The notes beneath the pieces are model-generated. The model worked only from the letters and a program-made list of their open reading frames with translations. It did no database searches and was not told the origin of the DNA. Of a stretch of DNA of 43,081 nt, positions 16,744 to 24,161 are shown piece by piece (position 1 is the first letter of the stretch; every line of letters begins with the position of its first letter). The stretch spans positions 1 through 43,081 of the forward strand of contig JACPGM010000090.1 in assembly GCA_016188985.1 (NCBI GenBank), in the 5' to 3' direction. The translations under genes and the position numbers were made by a program. This DNA comes from Lentisphaerota bacterium (lineage in GTDB: Bacteria; Verrucomicrobiota; Kiritimatiellia; JAAZAB01).

Positions 16744-18108
16744 ATGGCCAAAATCTTACTGGTTGATGACGAGCCGAGCATTCTAAGCGTCTTGAGCGTG
16801 CTGCTTAAGGCCGAAGGCTATGAAGTCGTGCCCTGCGATGGCGGCGAGAAAGCGGTGGAATTGATTAAAAACACGCCGTTCGACCTCATGCTTTCTGATA
16901 TTCGTATGCGTCCGATTGACGGGATGCAACTGCTCAAACTGGCCGTGGAACACCAGCCGGCGATGGCGGTATTGATGCTTACGGGCTATGGCACGGTGGA
17001 AACAGCCGTTGAGTCCTTGAAGCTGGGCGCCTTTGATTATATTACCAAGCCGTTTAAGCTGGACGAACTGCTGATTACGGTCAAACGGGCCTTGGAATAT
17101 AACAAGGCGCTGAGCGAAAACGTACAGTTAAAAGCGCAGTTGACGGCCCAGTACCAGTTCGAAAATATTGTGGCCGAGAGCCGCAGCATGCGCAATGTGT
17201 GTGAAATGATCGAGCGCGTGGCGCCGACCGATACCACTGTTCTGATTTATGGGGAAAGCGGCACGGGCAAGGAACTGGTGGCTAAGGCCATCCATGCCCA
17301 CAGTGGTCGCAAGGCCAAAAAGTTTTTGCCGCTCAACTGCGCGGCTTTGCCGGAACCGCTCCTGGAATCGGAATTGTTCGGCCATACGAAAGGAGCCTTT
17401 ACCGGGGCCAGCGCCGACAAGGAAGGCCTCTTTGAGGTGGCCGATCAGGGCACTATCTTTCTGGATGAAATTGATTCCATGCCGCTCAGTATTCAAGCCA
17501 AGCTGTTGCGTGTTCTGCAGGACAAGGAAATCCGGCGGGTGGGCGGCAACGAGTCCGTTCAGGTGGATGTCCGGGTTTTAGCTGCCACCAGCACGCGCCT
17601 GGAACACTTGATCGAACAGGGCAAATTCCGCGAGGACCTTTATTATCGGTTGAGCGTTATTCCGATTGAAATCAAGCCGTTGCGGGAACGGCCGGAAGAT
17701 GTTTTGCCGCTGGCTTATCATTTTTTGCGCCAGGAGACCGGAGCCAATAAAACTATCCCAACAGTGGATGCCGAAGTTATTAACCTGTTTGAGCAGTATA
17801 CTTGGCCGGGTAATGTCCGTGAGCTTGAAAATGCCCTGAAACACGCCCTGACGTTTGCCAAGGATAATATGATCAGTCGCGATTGCCTGCCGGCAAAACT
17901 GCTGCAAAGCACCCCTCCGGTTATTGGCGGTCAAAGGAAATTGGACGATTTCCGCGGAAAATCTCTCAAAGCCTTTTTGCGGGTAAAGGAAAAAGAGTAC
18001 CTCTCACAGGCTCTGGCTTACACTGATGGTGATAAACAAAAGGCAGCCAAAGCCTTGAGAATCAGTTTAGCTACCCTCTATCGCAAGTTGCCGGAGCCAA
18101 AAGAGTAG
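16744..18108 (+). CDS. NtrC-family sigma-54-dependent response regulator
   Basis: 454 residues. A receiver domain (1-120) with D52 (LMLSDIRM) and K102 is followed by an AAA+ domain with Walker A GESGTGKE (170-177), the sigma-54 contact motif GAFTGA (217-222), Walker B IFLDEID, and arginine-finger region FREDLYYRL. A Fis-type helix-turn-helix ends the protein (about 415-450). It should activate sigma-54 promoters when phosphorylated. No histidine kinase is adjacent. It lies directly upstream of a sigma-54 promoter and prepilin gene, as in PilR-type systems, so pilin control is a reasonable inference. Confidence 0.94.
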   Translation: MAKILLVDDEPSILSVLSVLLKAEGYEVVPCDGGEKAVELIKNTPFDLMLSDIRMRPIDGMQLLKLAVEHQPAMAVLMLTGYGTVETAVESLKLGAFDYITKPFKLDELLITVKRALEYNKALSENVQLKAQLTAQYQFENIVAESRSMRNVCEMIERVAPTDTTVLIYGESGTGKELVAKAIHAHSGRKAKKFLPLNCAALPEPLLESELFGHTKGAFTGASADKEGLFEVADQGTIFLDEIDSMPLSIQAKLLRVLQDKEIRRVGGNESVQVDVRVLAATSTRLEHLIEQGKFREDLYYRLSVIPIEIKPLRERPEDVLPLAYHFLRQETGANKTIPTVDAEVINLFEQYTWPGNVRELENALKHALTFAKDNMISRDCLPAKLLQSTPPVIGGQRKLDDFRGKSLKAFLRVKEKEYLSQALAYTDGDKQKAAKALRISLATLYRKLPEPKE

Positions 18109-18477
18109 CCTCGCTATTGTAATCTATTAGTCTCTTACAGTCAAAATACACCATTCATATTCTAATTTTTGGGAAAGTAATAATTGGTTTTAGTGGTAAA
18201 ATCAGTAATTAACTGGTGTTGAAGGAAAGATTAGGGTCTATCGCCATAATAATTTTATAATCCGGAATACATTAGATGTCAGCCGTGTTTACTAAGTTAA
18301 AAAGGCATTTAGATAAGTTTTTTTCACTTAAACGGATAATATTTATATAAGTAGCGACATTTTGTCTCGATTAACCGTGCATTTAGTATTTGCTAATGAT
18401 TGGCTAAGCTTAAATACACTGTAATTAGCTACTGATTTTCAAGGTCGGGTCTCAAATAATTTATTGGGTATGCCAGT
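18109..18477. other. AT-rich spacer upstream of the pilin promoter
   Basis: About 370 bases with no gene. It is clearly richer in A and T than all of its neighbours, with runs such as AATTTTATAATCC and ATATTTATATAAG. It may hold enhancer sites for the sigma-54 activator or bend DNA between enhancer and promoter; no convincing repeated operator could be picked out by eye. Confidence 0.55.
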
Positions 18478-18494
18478 TGGCATGGATTTTGCTT
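18478..18494 (+). promoter_or_regulatory. Sigma-54 (-24/-12) promoter for the prepilin gene
   Basis: TGGCATGGATTTTGC matches the consensus TGGCACG-N4-TTGC with one mismatch, and the GG and GC doublets are exactly 10 bases apart (18479-18480 and 18491-18492). Transcription should begin near 18503, giving a leader of about 130 bases before the pilin start. The gene just upstream encodes a GAFTGA-type activator. Confidence 0.85.
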
Positions 18495-18542
18495 GTTATG
18501 TAAGGCGGTTAGTAGTACATTGCCAACAATAAATGAAATTTG

Positions 18543-18553
18543 AAAGGAGGTGA
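18543..18553 (+). promoter_or_regulatory. Strong Shine-Dalgarno sequence in the pilin leader, away from the start codon
   Basis: AAAGGAGGTGA is fully complementary to the 3' end of 16S rRNA, but lies about 80 bases before the pilin ATG. The nearest frame from a TTG runs only five codons (TTG CTT AAA CAA CAG, then stop). The pilin itself has a separate AGGAG at about 10 bases from its ATG. It may be a ribosome standby site, a leader peptide signal or a control element. Confidence 0.5.
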
Positions 18554-18635
18554 CCTGGCGAGAGTTTGCTTAAACAACAGTAACAAACAGTTCGACTTCA
18601 ATGAAACTGATAAAAGCATCAGGAGATAAGTAGCA

Positions 18636-19034
18636 ATGAAAAAAGGTTTTACATTAGTCGAAATTATGATCGTGGTGGCAATCATCGGGTTGCTGGCTGC
18701 GATCGCGATCCCGTCATTCTTGCGGGCACGGGTGACGTCTCAGCAGAATGCCTGCATTAATAACCTGCGTCAGATCGAAGCAGGCAAGGATCAGTATGCG
18801 CTGGAAAATGGTTTGACCAACGGACAGGCAATCGCTGCTACTGATACAGCGGCCTTCACGCTTCTGGTGAGCGCCGCAGCGGGGTACATCAAGGGTTTTC
18901 CCTTGTGCCCGGCTTCAACTAACATTGCCACGCAACCGCGAACGGCTGCTCTGTCGGCTGCTGACTATGATGTCAACCCGACCGGCAGTAATGTAGCCTG
19001 CCTGCGAGTGCCGGCAACGCACATCCTGCCGTAA
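18636..19034 (+). CDS. Type IV pilin-like protein (prepilin)
   Basis: 132 residues. The class III leader is short, MKKG, cleaved before F5; the mature protein starts FTLVE with the conserved Glu5, followed by the hydrophobic alpha-1 helix IMIVVAIIGLLAAIAIPSF. Then comes RARVTSQQNACINNLRQIEAGKDQYALENG, typical of PVC-type major pilins or pseudopilins. Two further cysteines (LCPAS and NVACLR) are near the C-terminus. AGGAG precedes the ATG. It stands alone between a sigma-54 promoter and a strong terminator, so it is probably a highly expressed single-gene unit. The pilin assembly genes are not in the window. Confidence 0.93.
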   Translation: MKKGFTLVEIMIVVAIIGLLAAIAIPSFLRARVTSQQNACINNLRQIEAGKDQYALENGLTNGQAIAATDTAAFTLLVSAAAGYIKGFPLCPASTNIATQPRTAALSAADYDVNPTGSNVACLRVPATHILP

Positions 19035-19055
19035 AGCGACGGAATCGTTTAGCAG

Positions 19056-19092
19056 AGAGCTCCACCCCGCGCGGGGGTGGAGCTCTTTTTTT
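19056..19092 (+). terminator. Intrinsic terminator of the pilin gene
   Basis: A perfect 13-bp stem AGAGCTCCACCCC (19056-19068) with GGGGTGGAGCTCT (19074-19086) closes a 5-base loop and is followed by a run of T to 19092. It begins 21 bases after the stop codon. Confidence 0.95.
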
Positions 19093-19155
19093 GGGTATAT
19101 GAACATGGCGCTCCGGCGGATGGCACTTGGTTAGCGGATTAATTGCGAAAAATTT

Positions 19156-19734
19156 ATGTGCATGAATGCATTCAAAACCTTGGTGGCAAAAACCCGGACA
19201 GTTCGGCGGTATTACCAGGAGCAGCAGGTTAAACGATCTCAGCTATTAGACCTGGTAAACTTAGCGCGGCTTTCTCCTTCGGGCGGCAATTTACAGCCGC
19301 TTAAATTCATCTTATCCTGCAATCGCAAGCGCAATGCCCGTATTTTCCCTTGCCTGGCCTGGGCCGGCTATCTCAAGAGCTGGAGTGGTCCGGTTGAAGG
19401 CGAGCGCCCGGCCGCCTATATTGTGATTCTGGGCGACACCGTCATTCGGCGGGATTTCGGTTGCGACCATGGGATTGCTGCCCAGAGCATCATGCTGGGC
19501 GCCGCCACCATGGGGCTGGGTGGTTGTATGATCGGCTCCATCCAGCGAGAGCGCCTGCGAAAAGCGCTGGCTATTCCGGAAAAATATGAGATTCTGCTGG
19601 TGCTGGCTCTGGGCCGACCAAAGGAAAAAGTCGTCCTGGAAACCGTTAAAGATGGCGATATTAAATATTGGCGGGATGCCAGGGGTCGGCATCATGTGCC
19701 TAAGCGTTCCTTGCGTGAGCTTGTCCTTAAATAG
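19156..19734 (+). CDS. Nitroreductase-family protein
   Basis: 192 residues, FMN-dependent NAD(P)H oxidoreductase fold. The N-terminal TRTVRRYYQEQQV and ARLSPSGGNLQPLKF match the FMN-contacting region (RSxRxF and APSxxNxQPW), and GLGGCMIGSI is the usual GLGxxxxG near the end. The substrate cannot be assigned. The start is ATG at 19156 or 19162. It is followed after 9 bases by the deacetylase gene and belongs to the same run. Confidence 0.85.
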   Translation: MCMNAFKTLVAKTRTVRRYYQEQQVKRSQLLDLVNLARLSPSGGNLQPLKFILSCNRKRNARIFPCLAWAGYLKSWSGPVEGERPAAYIVILGDTVIRRDFGCDHGIAAQSIMLGAATMGLGGCMIGSIQRERLRKALAIPEKYEILLVLALGRPKEKVVLETVKDGDIKYWRDARGRHHVPKRSLRELVLK

Positions 19735-19743
19735 ATTCTACTC

Positions 19744-20493
19744 GTGAAAATTCTGGCTTTAGCGGCGCACCCGGATGATATTGAGTTCCTGTGCGCCGGC
19801 ACGCTGGTTCTGCTACAAGAGCGCGGCCATGCGATTGCTTTGGCCACGGTCAACAACGGTTCCTGTGGCTCGGCCACACTGCCGCCGGATGAGATTGTCC
19901 GGATCCGCGCCGGCGAGGCCAAAGCCGCCGCTGAGCTGATCGGCGCGACCTACGACTGTATTGGCATCCCGGATCTCGAATCCGTGTTTGATAATTCCAC
20001 CCGGCGCAAGGTCATAGAGCTAATGCGGCGCGTGCAACCTGATATTGTCTTTACCCATTATCCGGGCGATTATATGGCCGATCATGAGATTGCCGGTCAG
20101 TTGGCCCGCGATGCCACTTTTACGGCCACCTTGGGCAATTATACCACTGGCGCGCGTCAGCCCGCGCCGATTCTTAAACGGTTGCCGTATCTTTATTATT
20201 TTGCGACGGTCGAAAGCCGGGACCATTTCGGCCAGGATGTGCCATTGGACCTGATCGTGGATATCGGCGCGGTGCTGGACAGGAAAGTGGCCATGTTGTG
20301 TTGTCATGCCTCCCAGCGCGAATGGCTGCGGCATGAGCACGGCATTGATGAATACGTGGATTTCATGAAACGGGAGGCAGCCCGACTCGGGAAGCGCCGC
20401 GGGTGCGCCTTTGGCGAGGGTTTCCGCCAGCATCGCGGCCATGCCTACCCGCGCGAAGATATTCTGCAAAAGCTGTTAACCCAGGAACCTTGA
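19744..20493 (+). CDS. PIG-L/LmbE-family deacetylase
   Basis: 249 residues with the zinc-binding AAHPDD (8-12; H9, D12) and HYPGDYMADHE (105-115; H114), the signature of N-acetylglucosaminyl-PI deacetylase and mycothiol/bacillithiol deacetylases. The start is GTG at 19744. It hydrolyses an N-acetyl group from a glucosamine-containing compound; whether this is a thiol precursor, a glycan or an antibiotic-type molecule cannot be told. The nitroreductase and the TIM-barrel isomerase on either side are close enough to be co-transcribed. Confidence 0.88.
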   Translation: MKILALAAHPDDIEFLCAGTLVLLQERGHAIALATVNNGSCGSATLPPDEIVRIRAGEAKAAAELIGATYDCIGIPDLESVFDNSTRRKVIELMRRVQPDIVFTHYPGDYMADHEIAGQLARDATFTATLGNYTTGARQPAPILKRLPYLYYFATVESRDHFGQDVPLDLIVDIGAVLDRKVAMLCCHASQREWLRHEHGIDEYVDFMKREAARLGKRRGCAFGEGFRQHRGHAYPREDILQKLLTQEP

Positions 20494-20508
20494 AGGGAAA
20501 GGATCGCA

Positions 20509-21321
20509 ATGAAGTATTCGTTCATGAGCTTTTCGTGTCCGCAGTTAACTTTTATTGAATTGCTGGCTACGGCCAAACGTTTTGGTTATGACGGTGTTGA
20601 ACCGCGCATAGACGCCGAACACCAGCACGGCGTGGAAACGGCGGCTTCGGCTGCGCAGCGCAAGGAAATAAAAAAACTGTCCTACACCCATGGAATAGCA
20701 TTGGCCTGCATTGCCACCTCCTGCGTATATGCCGATCCGGAAATTACCAGGCAGAACGTGGAATATACGCTTAAGTGCATTGACCTGGCCGCCGATGTCG
20801 GCGCGGAGCGCATCCGGGTATTCGGCGGAACGCTGGCCAAGGGCCAGAAACACTCCGATGCCGTTAAGATTGTGGCCGATGCCTTGCGCAGTGTGGCCGA
20901 GCATGCTTTGGCGCGCGGTGTGACCGTCTGCATGGAAACCCATGATTCCTGGTGTCGGCCGGCGGACGTGGCCGCGGTCCTGCACCGCGTGAACCATCCA
21001 GCCGTTGCGGCGAACTGGGACATCATGCACCCCGTGCGGGTGCACCAGACGCCGATTGACGAAGCTTTTAATACGCTGAAACCGTGGATTCGCCATCTGC
21101 ATGTTCATGATGGCAAGCCCGGCAGCACCGACTTGATGCCGATCGGTCAGGGCGGCATTGACCACGAGCGGGCCGTTGAGCTCCTCCTGACCATTCCCTA
21201 CCAAGGCTATCTCAGTGGGGAGTGGATCAGTTGGAGCATTCCTTACGAGGAGCATTTGCCTCGAGAGCTCGCCACGCTGAAAAGCTATGAACGCGCCGCT
21301 GCGGACGCTGCCACGCGGTAG
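20509..21321 (+). CDS. Sugar phosphate isomerase/epimerase (xylose-isomerase-like)
   Basis: 270 residues, TIM-barrel metal enzyme. The likely metal ligands are in METHD, NWDIMH, HLHVHDG and GEWI. FSCPQLTFIELLATAKRFGY and DGVEPRID near the N-terminus fit the first two strands. The start is ATG at 20509 with GGAAAGGA ahead of it, 15 bases after the deacetylase stop. The stop codon TAG at 21319-21321 lies inside the GGTAG end of a repeat element. Confidence 0.85.
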   Translation: MKYSFMSFSCPQLTFIELLATAKRFGYDGVEPRIDAEHQHGVETAASAAQRKEIKKLSYTHGIALACIATSCVYADPEITRQNVEYTLKCIDLAADVGAERIRVFGGTLAKGQKHSDAVKIVADALRSVAEHALARGVTVCMETHDSWCRPADVAAVLHRVNHPAVAANWDIMHPVRVHQTPIDEAFNTLKPWIRHLHVHDGKPGSTDLMPIGQGGIDHERAVELLLTIPYQGYLSGEWISWSIPYEEHLPRELATLKSYERAAADAATR

Positions 21322-21415
21322 AGCGGTTCTGACGAACCGCGGCTCCACTTGTTGGCCAGGTCGGTGTAGGCGCCGTTCGCCTGCCCAGCCGCCGGCCAGG
21401 GATAGAACGGCAAGG
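21317..21415. repeat. Palindromic element abutting the isomerase stop codon
   Basis: It begins GGTAG at 21317 and contains the hairpin GCGGTTC/GAACCGC and a longer arm pair GCCGTTC/GAACGGC. It has the plan of the TGGTAGGG family but is degenerate. Its first bases supply the stop codon of the gene before it. It fills most of the gap to the ATP-cone kinase gene, which is convergent. Confidence 0.6.
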
Positions 21416-21458
21416 TTTAGGCATATAATAACGGGGCGTCGGTTGCCACTCTTGCAGC

Positions 21459-22805
21459 TCACGTTTCGTATCGGCTGCCGCCAATAAATTCCCTTAATAG
21501 CGAGTCAGACGCCACGCAAGTATCGTCCGCGACTTCGCTCAGGGATCCCAGGAAATCATAAATTCGTTTGGCGCGGATGTAAGCGTCCTGCCGGCTGGCC
21601 TCCTGGCGGTAGCGGGCAATGGCTTCAGGGAAATACCGGAAGACATGGTGTTTGAGAATGGGAATTTCGTAGGGCAAGGCGCTGTTGACCAGGAAATCGG
21701 CCGTAGTGATGAAGGGGATGATGTTTTTCAGTTCGCTGCGCCGGACGTAGTGCCAGTGAGTCAGGGTCGTTTCCGGCCGGGAATTGCGTTGCTCACTGTC
21801 GCGGATCATGCGGCGCATGAGGCGATGGTCGGCCCAGCGCATGAAGGCGCCGTCGTGGGCGCGTAACTGGCCGAGCGTCTCAATATAAACCCTGAATTTC
21901 TGCTCTGCGGGAATACTCTCCGTCATGTCCCGATACAGCCCGTGCAGGCTGTCCAGCAGCAGGATCTCATCGGCGCCAAGCCGCAGGGGCTCCACGGCGA
22001 GCGTGCGCTTGCCGGTCTTGAAATCATAGCGCGGAGCCTGGATAGTCTTGCCGGCCAGCAGGGCGCGCAGGTGCTCATTGATCAACGCCAAGTCGAGGGA
22101 CTGCGGCGCCTCATAGTCGTGGTCGCCGAATTCGTCCTTGGGATGTTGTTCGAGATCGAAGAAATAATTGTCCACGTTGAGCGCCTTGAATCCTAATCCC
22201 CCGCTGGTCAGCCGCTCAACGAGTTTGGCGGTGGTGGTCGTTTTGCCCGAGGACGAGGGCCCGGCAATAATGACCAGCCGGATTAAACCCCGCGCGGACA
22301 GAATCTGGCCGGCACACTGATCAAGTTCCTCCTCGTAGCGCCGGTCGGATTCCCGGATCAGCCGGAGGAAATGCCCGCCCGCAATCAAGGCGTTAAGGTT
22401 GCTGATTGAATCGCAGCCATGGTCCATGTTCCAGCGCAGGACCTCATAGATTTTTTTGTAAGGAATGTTATCGGCTGCTTCGAAACTATAAGCGCGTGCG
22501 GCGCGGGCCTGGGTGCGCTGGTTGCGGTATATGATGTAGGCCCGGGCAATCTTGGGCGCCCCGCGCGTCATGAGGGTTTCTTCGACGATATCCTGAATTT
22601 CCTCCACGCTGGGCGCAGCGCCCGCGCCGTAAGCCTCCAGCAGGGAACGTTCAACGTCCTCGGAGAAAGCTTCAGCTTGCGCGCGGTTGCCTTGGCCAAG
22701 CGAAGCCATGGCCCGGAAGATTGCGCTGCTGATCCGGTCGCGGTCGTAGGGCACCAGGTTGCCGTCGCGCTTGATAATTTCAAGAATGCCGCCGGCGGAT
22801 TTCAT
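21459..22805 (-). CDS. ATP-cone plus uridine-kinase-like P-loop kinase
   Basis: 448 residues. Residues about 8-100 are an ATP-cone domain (EIIKRDGNLVPYDRDRI and the following helices), the allosteric nucleotide sensor best known from ribonucleotide reductases and NrdR. Residues about 175-440 form a phosphoribulokinase/uridine-kinase P-loop domain with Walker A GPSSSGKT (182-189), NVDNYFFD and LLLDSLHGLY. The acceptor substrate cannot be named; uridine kinase is the nearest family label. The ATP-cone suggests feedback by ATP or dATP. It is convergent with the isomerase gene and divergent from the UroD-like gene. Confidence 0.85.
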   Translation of the reverse strand: MKSAGGILEIIKRDGNLVPYDRDRISSAIFRAMASLGQGNRAQAEAFSEDVERSLLEAYGAGAAPSVEEIQDIVEETLMTRGAPKIARAYIIYRNQRTQARAARAYSFEAADNIPYKKIYEVLRWNMDHGCDSISNLNALIAGGHFLRLIRESDRRYEEELDQCAGQILSARGLIRLVIIAGPSSSGKTTTTAKLVERLTSGGLGFKALNVDNYFFDLEQHPKDEFGDHDYEAPQSLDLALINEHLRALLAGKTIQAPRYDFKTGKRTLAVEPLRLGADEILLLDSLHGLYRDMTESIPAEQKFRVYIETLGQLRAHDGAFMRWADHRLMRRMIRDSEQRNSRPETTLTHWHYVRRSELKNIIPFITTADFLVNSALPYEIPILKHHVFRYFPEAIARYRQEASRQDAYIRAKRIYDFLGSLSEVADDTCVASDSLLREFIGGSRYET

Positions 22806-22925
22806 GCTTGAAAAAGGCTTGGGTTAGGCTTAAACATCAAGCCGGAAGTTAACAGTTTCTCCACGGAATTGCAGCTCCAGAAATCAGTTCGGAAGAAAAT
22901 GTCCCAAAAGCTGTGAAAAAATTAC

Positions 22926-23009
22926 GGCGGACACGGAGGTCCGCCCTCCATGCCATAAAACATACGGCTTTTTGGGGCATTTTGGAGGGTCGTGCTCCGT
23001 CGCGACCGT
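22926..23009. repeat. Palindromic intergenic element (GGACACGG/CCCTCC family), second copy
   Basis: 22926-22949 is identical over 24 bases to 11718-11741. A GGAGGG segment at about 22984 and GCTCCGTCGCGACC close the element. A long open frame runs through it and would add 49 residues to the next gene, but this is repeat translation. Confidence 0.8.
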
Positions 23010-23059
23010 CTGGGTTCAATTTTTTACACGTTCTAGGCATTACGTCCGGAGAAAATATT

Positions 23060-24145
23060 ATGCCAACCATGACCGCGAGAGAACGGGTGCGGCGTCTGCT
23101 GGAGCGGCAGAGCGTTGATCGGGCTTCCTTCACGGAATCGTTCTGGGGCGATACTGTTCGGCACTGGACCCAGCAAGGTTTTCTGAAAAAGGACGAGGAT
23201 CTTGTCGAGCATTTCCGGATTGAGCTGCGCAACGCCGGGTGGATCAAGTGCGTGGCCAACCTGGATGTTCCGGACACGATTGTTGAGGAAGATGAGGAAA
23301 CCAAACTGGTGCGCAACGGCAATGGCGCCTTGCTGCGCTGGTGGAAAAATAAATCCGGCACGCCCGAGCACGTGGATTTCCTGGTCAAGGATCGCGCCGG
23401 CTGGGAAGAGCACATCAAGCCCTTTCTCAGGCCGGAGCGCCGCCGCGTGGACTTTGAACAATACCGCCAGGTAAAGCAACTGGCGGAGGCTCGCCAGCAG
23501 TTTTTCTGCTGGGCCGGGGTTAATGTCTTCGAGCAAATGCACCCGGTTTGCGGCCATGAATATCTGCTCATTGGTATGGCCCTGGACCCCGATTGGGTGC
23601 GGGAAATGGTGATAACCTACGCTGACCTGACCATCGCCATGTGGGAAATGCTGTTTGCCGAGGAAGGTTTGCCGGACGGAATCTTCTTTTTCGAGGATAT
23701 GGGCTTCAAGGGTAAGCCCTTCATGTCGCCGGCCATGTATGAGGAGCTCATTTTCCCGGCGCACCAGCGGACTTGTTCCTGGGCCCACCAGCGGGGGCTG
23801 CGGGTGATCATGCACTCCTGCGGTTTTGTCGAGCCGTTTGTGCCGGGCATGATCGCGGCCGGTGTTGACATGCTGCAGGCGATGGAAGTTAAGGCCGGCA
23901 TGGACATGCTGAGGCTCAACAAGCTGTATGGCGAGAAGCTCGGCTTTATGGGCAATATTGACATTCGTGAAATCATTTCCAATGACCGCGGCCGCATTGA
24001 CGCCGAACTGCGCAAAAAAATTCTGCCGCTCATGGCGAGCAAAACGCCCTATATCCTGGGCACGGATCATTCCACACCGCCGGAGGTGGACTACGAGACT
24101 TTCCTCTATTTCCGCGATCGCGGCCTGGAATTGGCGCAGTATTGA
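23060..24145 (+). CDS. Uroporphyrinogen decarboxylase-family protein (UroD/MtaA-like)
   Basis: 361 residues, TIM barrel of the UroD/methyltransferase superfamily. HSCGFVEPFV carries the H-x-C motif typical of MtaA-like corrinoid methyltransferases, and GTDHSTPPEVDYE is the usual C-terminal block in this subgroup. The third zinc cysteine of MtaA is not seen, and true haem UroD is unlikely because the N-terminal motifs are missing. The start at 23060 (MPTMTARERV) has GGAG nearby; an upstream frame extension is repeat-derived. It ends 16 bases before metX, so it may serve the same operon; a methyl-transfer role is only inference. Confidence 0.8.
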   Translation: MPTMTARERVRRLLERQSVDRASFTESFWGDTVRHWTQQGFLKKDEDLVEHFRIELRNAGWIKCVANLDVPDTIVEEDEETKLVRNGNGALLRWWKNKSGTPEHVDFLVKDRAGWEEHIKPFLRPERRRVDFEQYRQVKQLAEARQQFFCWAGVNVFEQMHPVCGHEYLLIGMALDPDWVREMVITYADLTIAMWEMLFAEEGLPDGIFFFEDMGFKGKPFMSPAMYEELIFPAHQRTCSWAHQRGLRVIMHSCGFVEPFVPGMIAAGVDMLQAMEVKAGMDMLRLNKLYGEKLGFMGNIDIREIISNDRGRIDAELRKKILPLMASKTPYILGTDHSTPPEVDYETFLYFRDRGLELAQY

Positions 24146-24161
24146 TGAATTTCAGCATTTC

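Noticed and set aside
22913-23059. A 49-residue extension of the UroD-like protein
   Set aside because: It translates the GGACACGG repeat; ATG at 23060 has a binding site and matches the family start.
22806-23059. A SAM riboswitch ahead of the metX operon
   Set aside because: The spacer is explained by a palindromic repeat and no SAM-box pattern or pairing could be seen.
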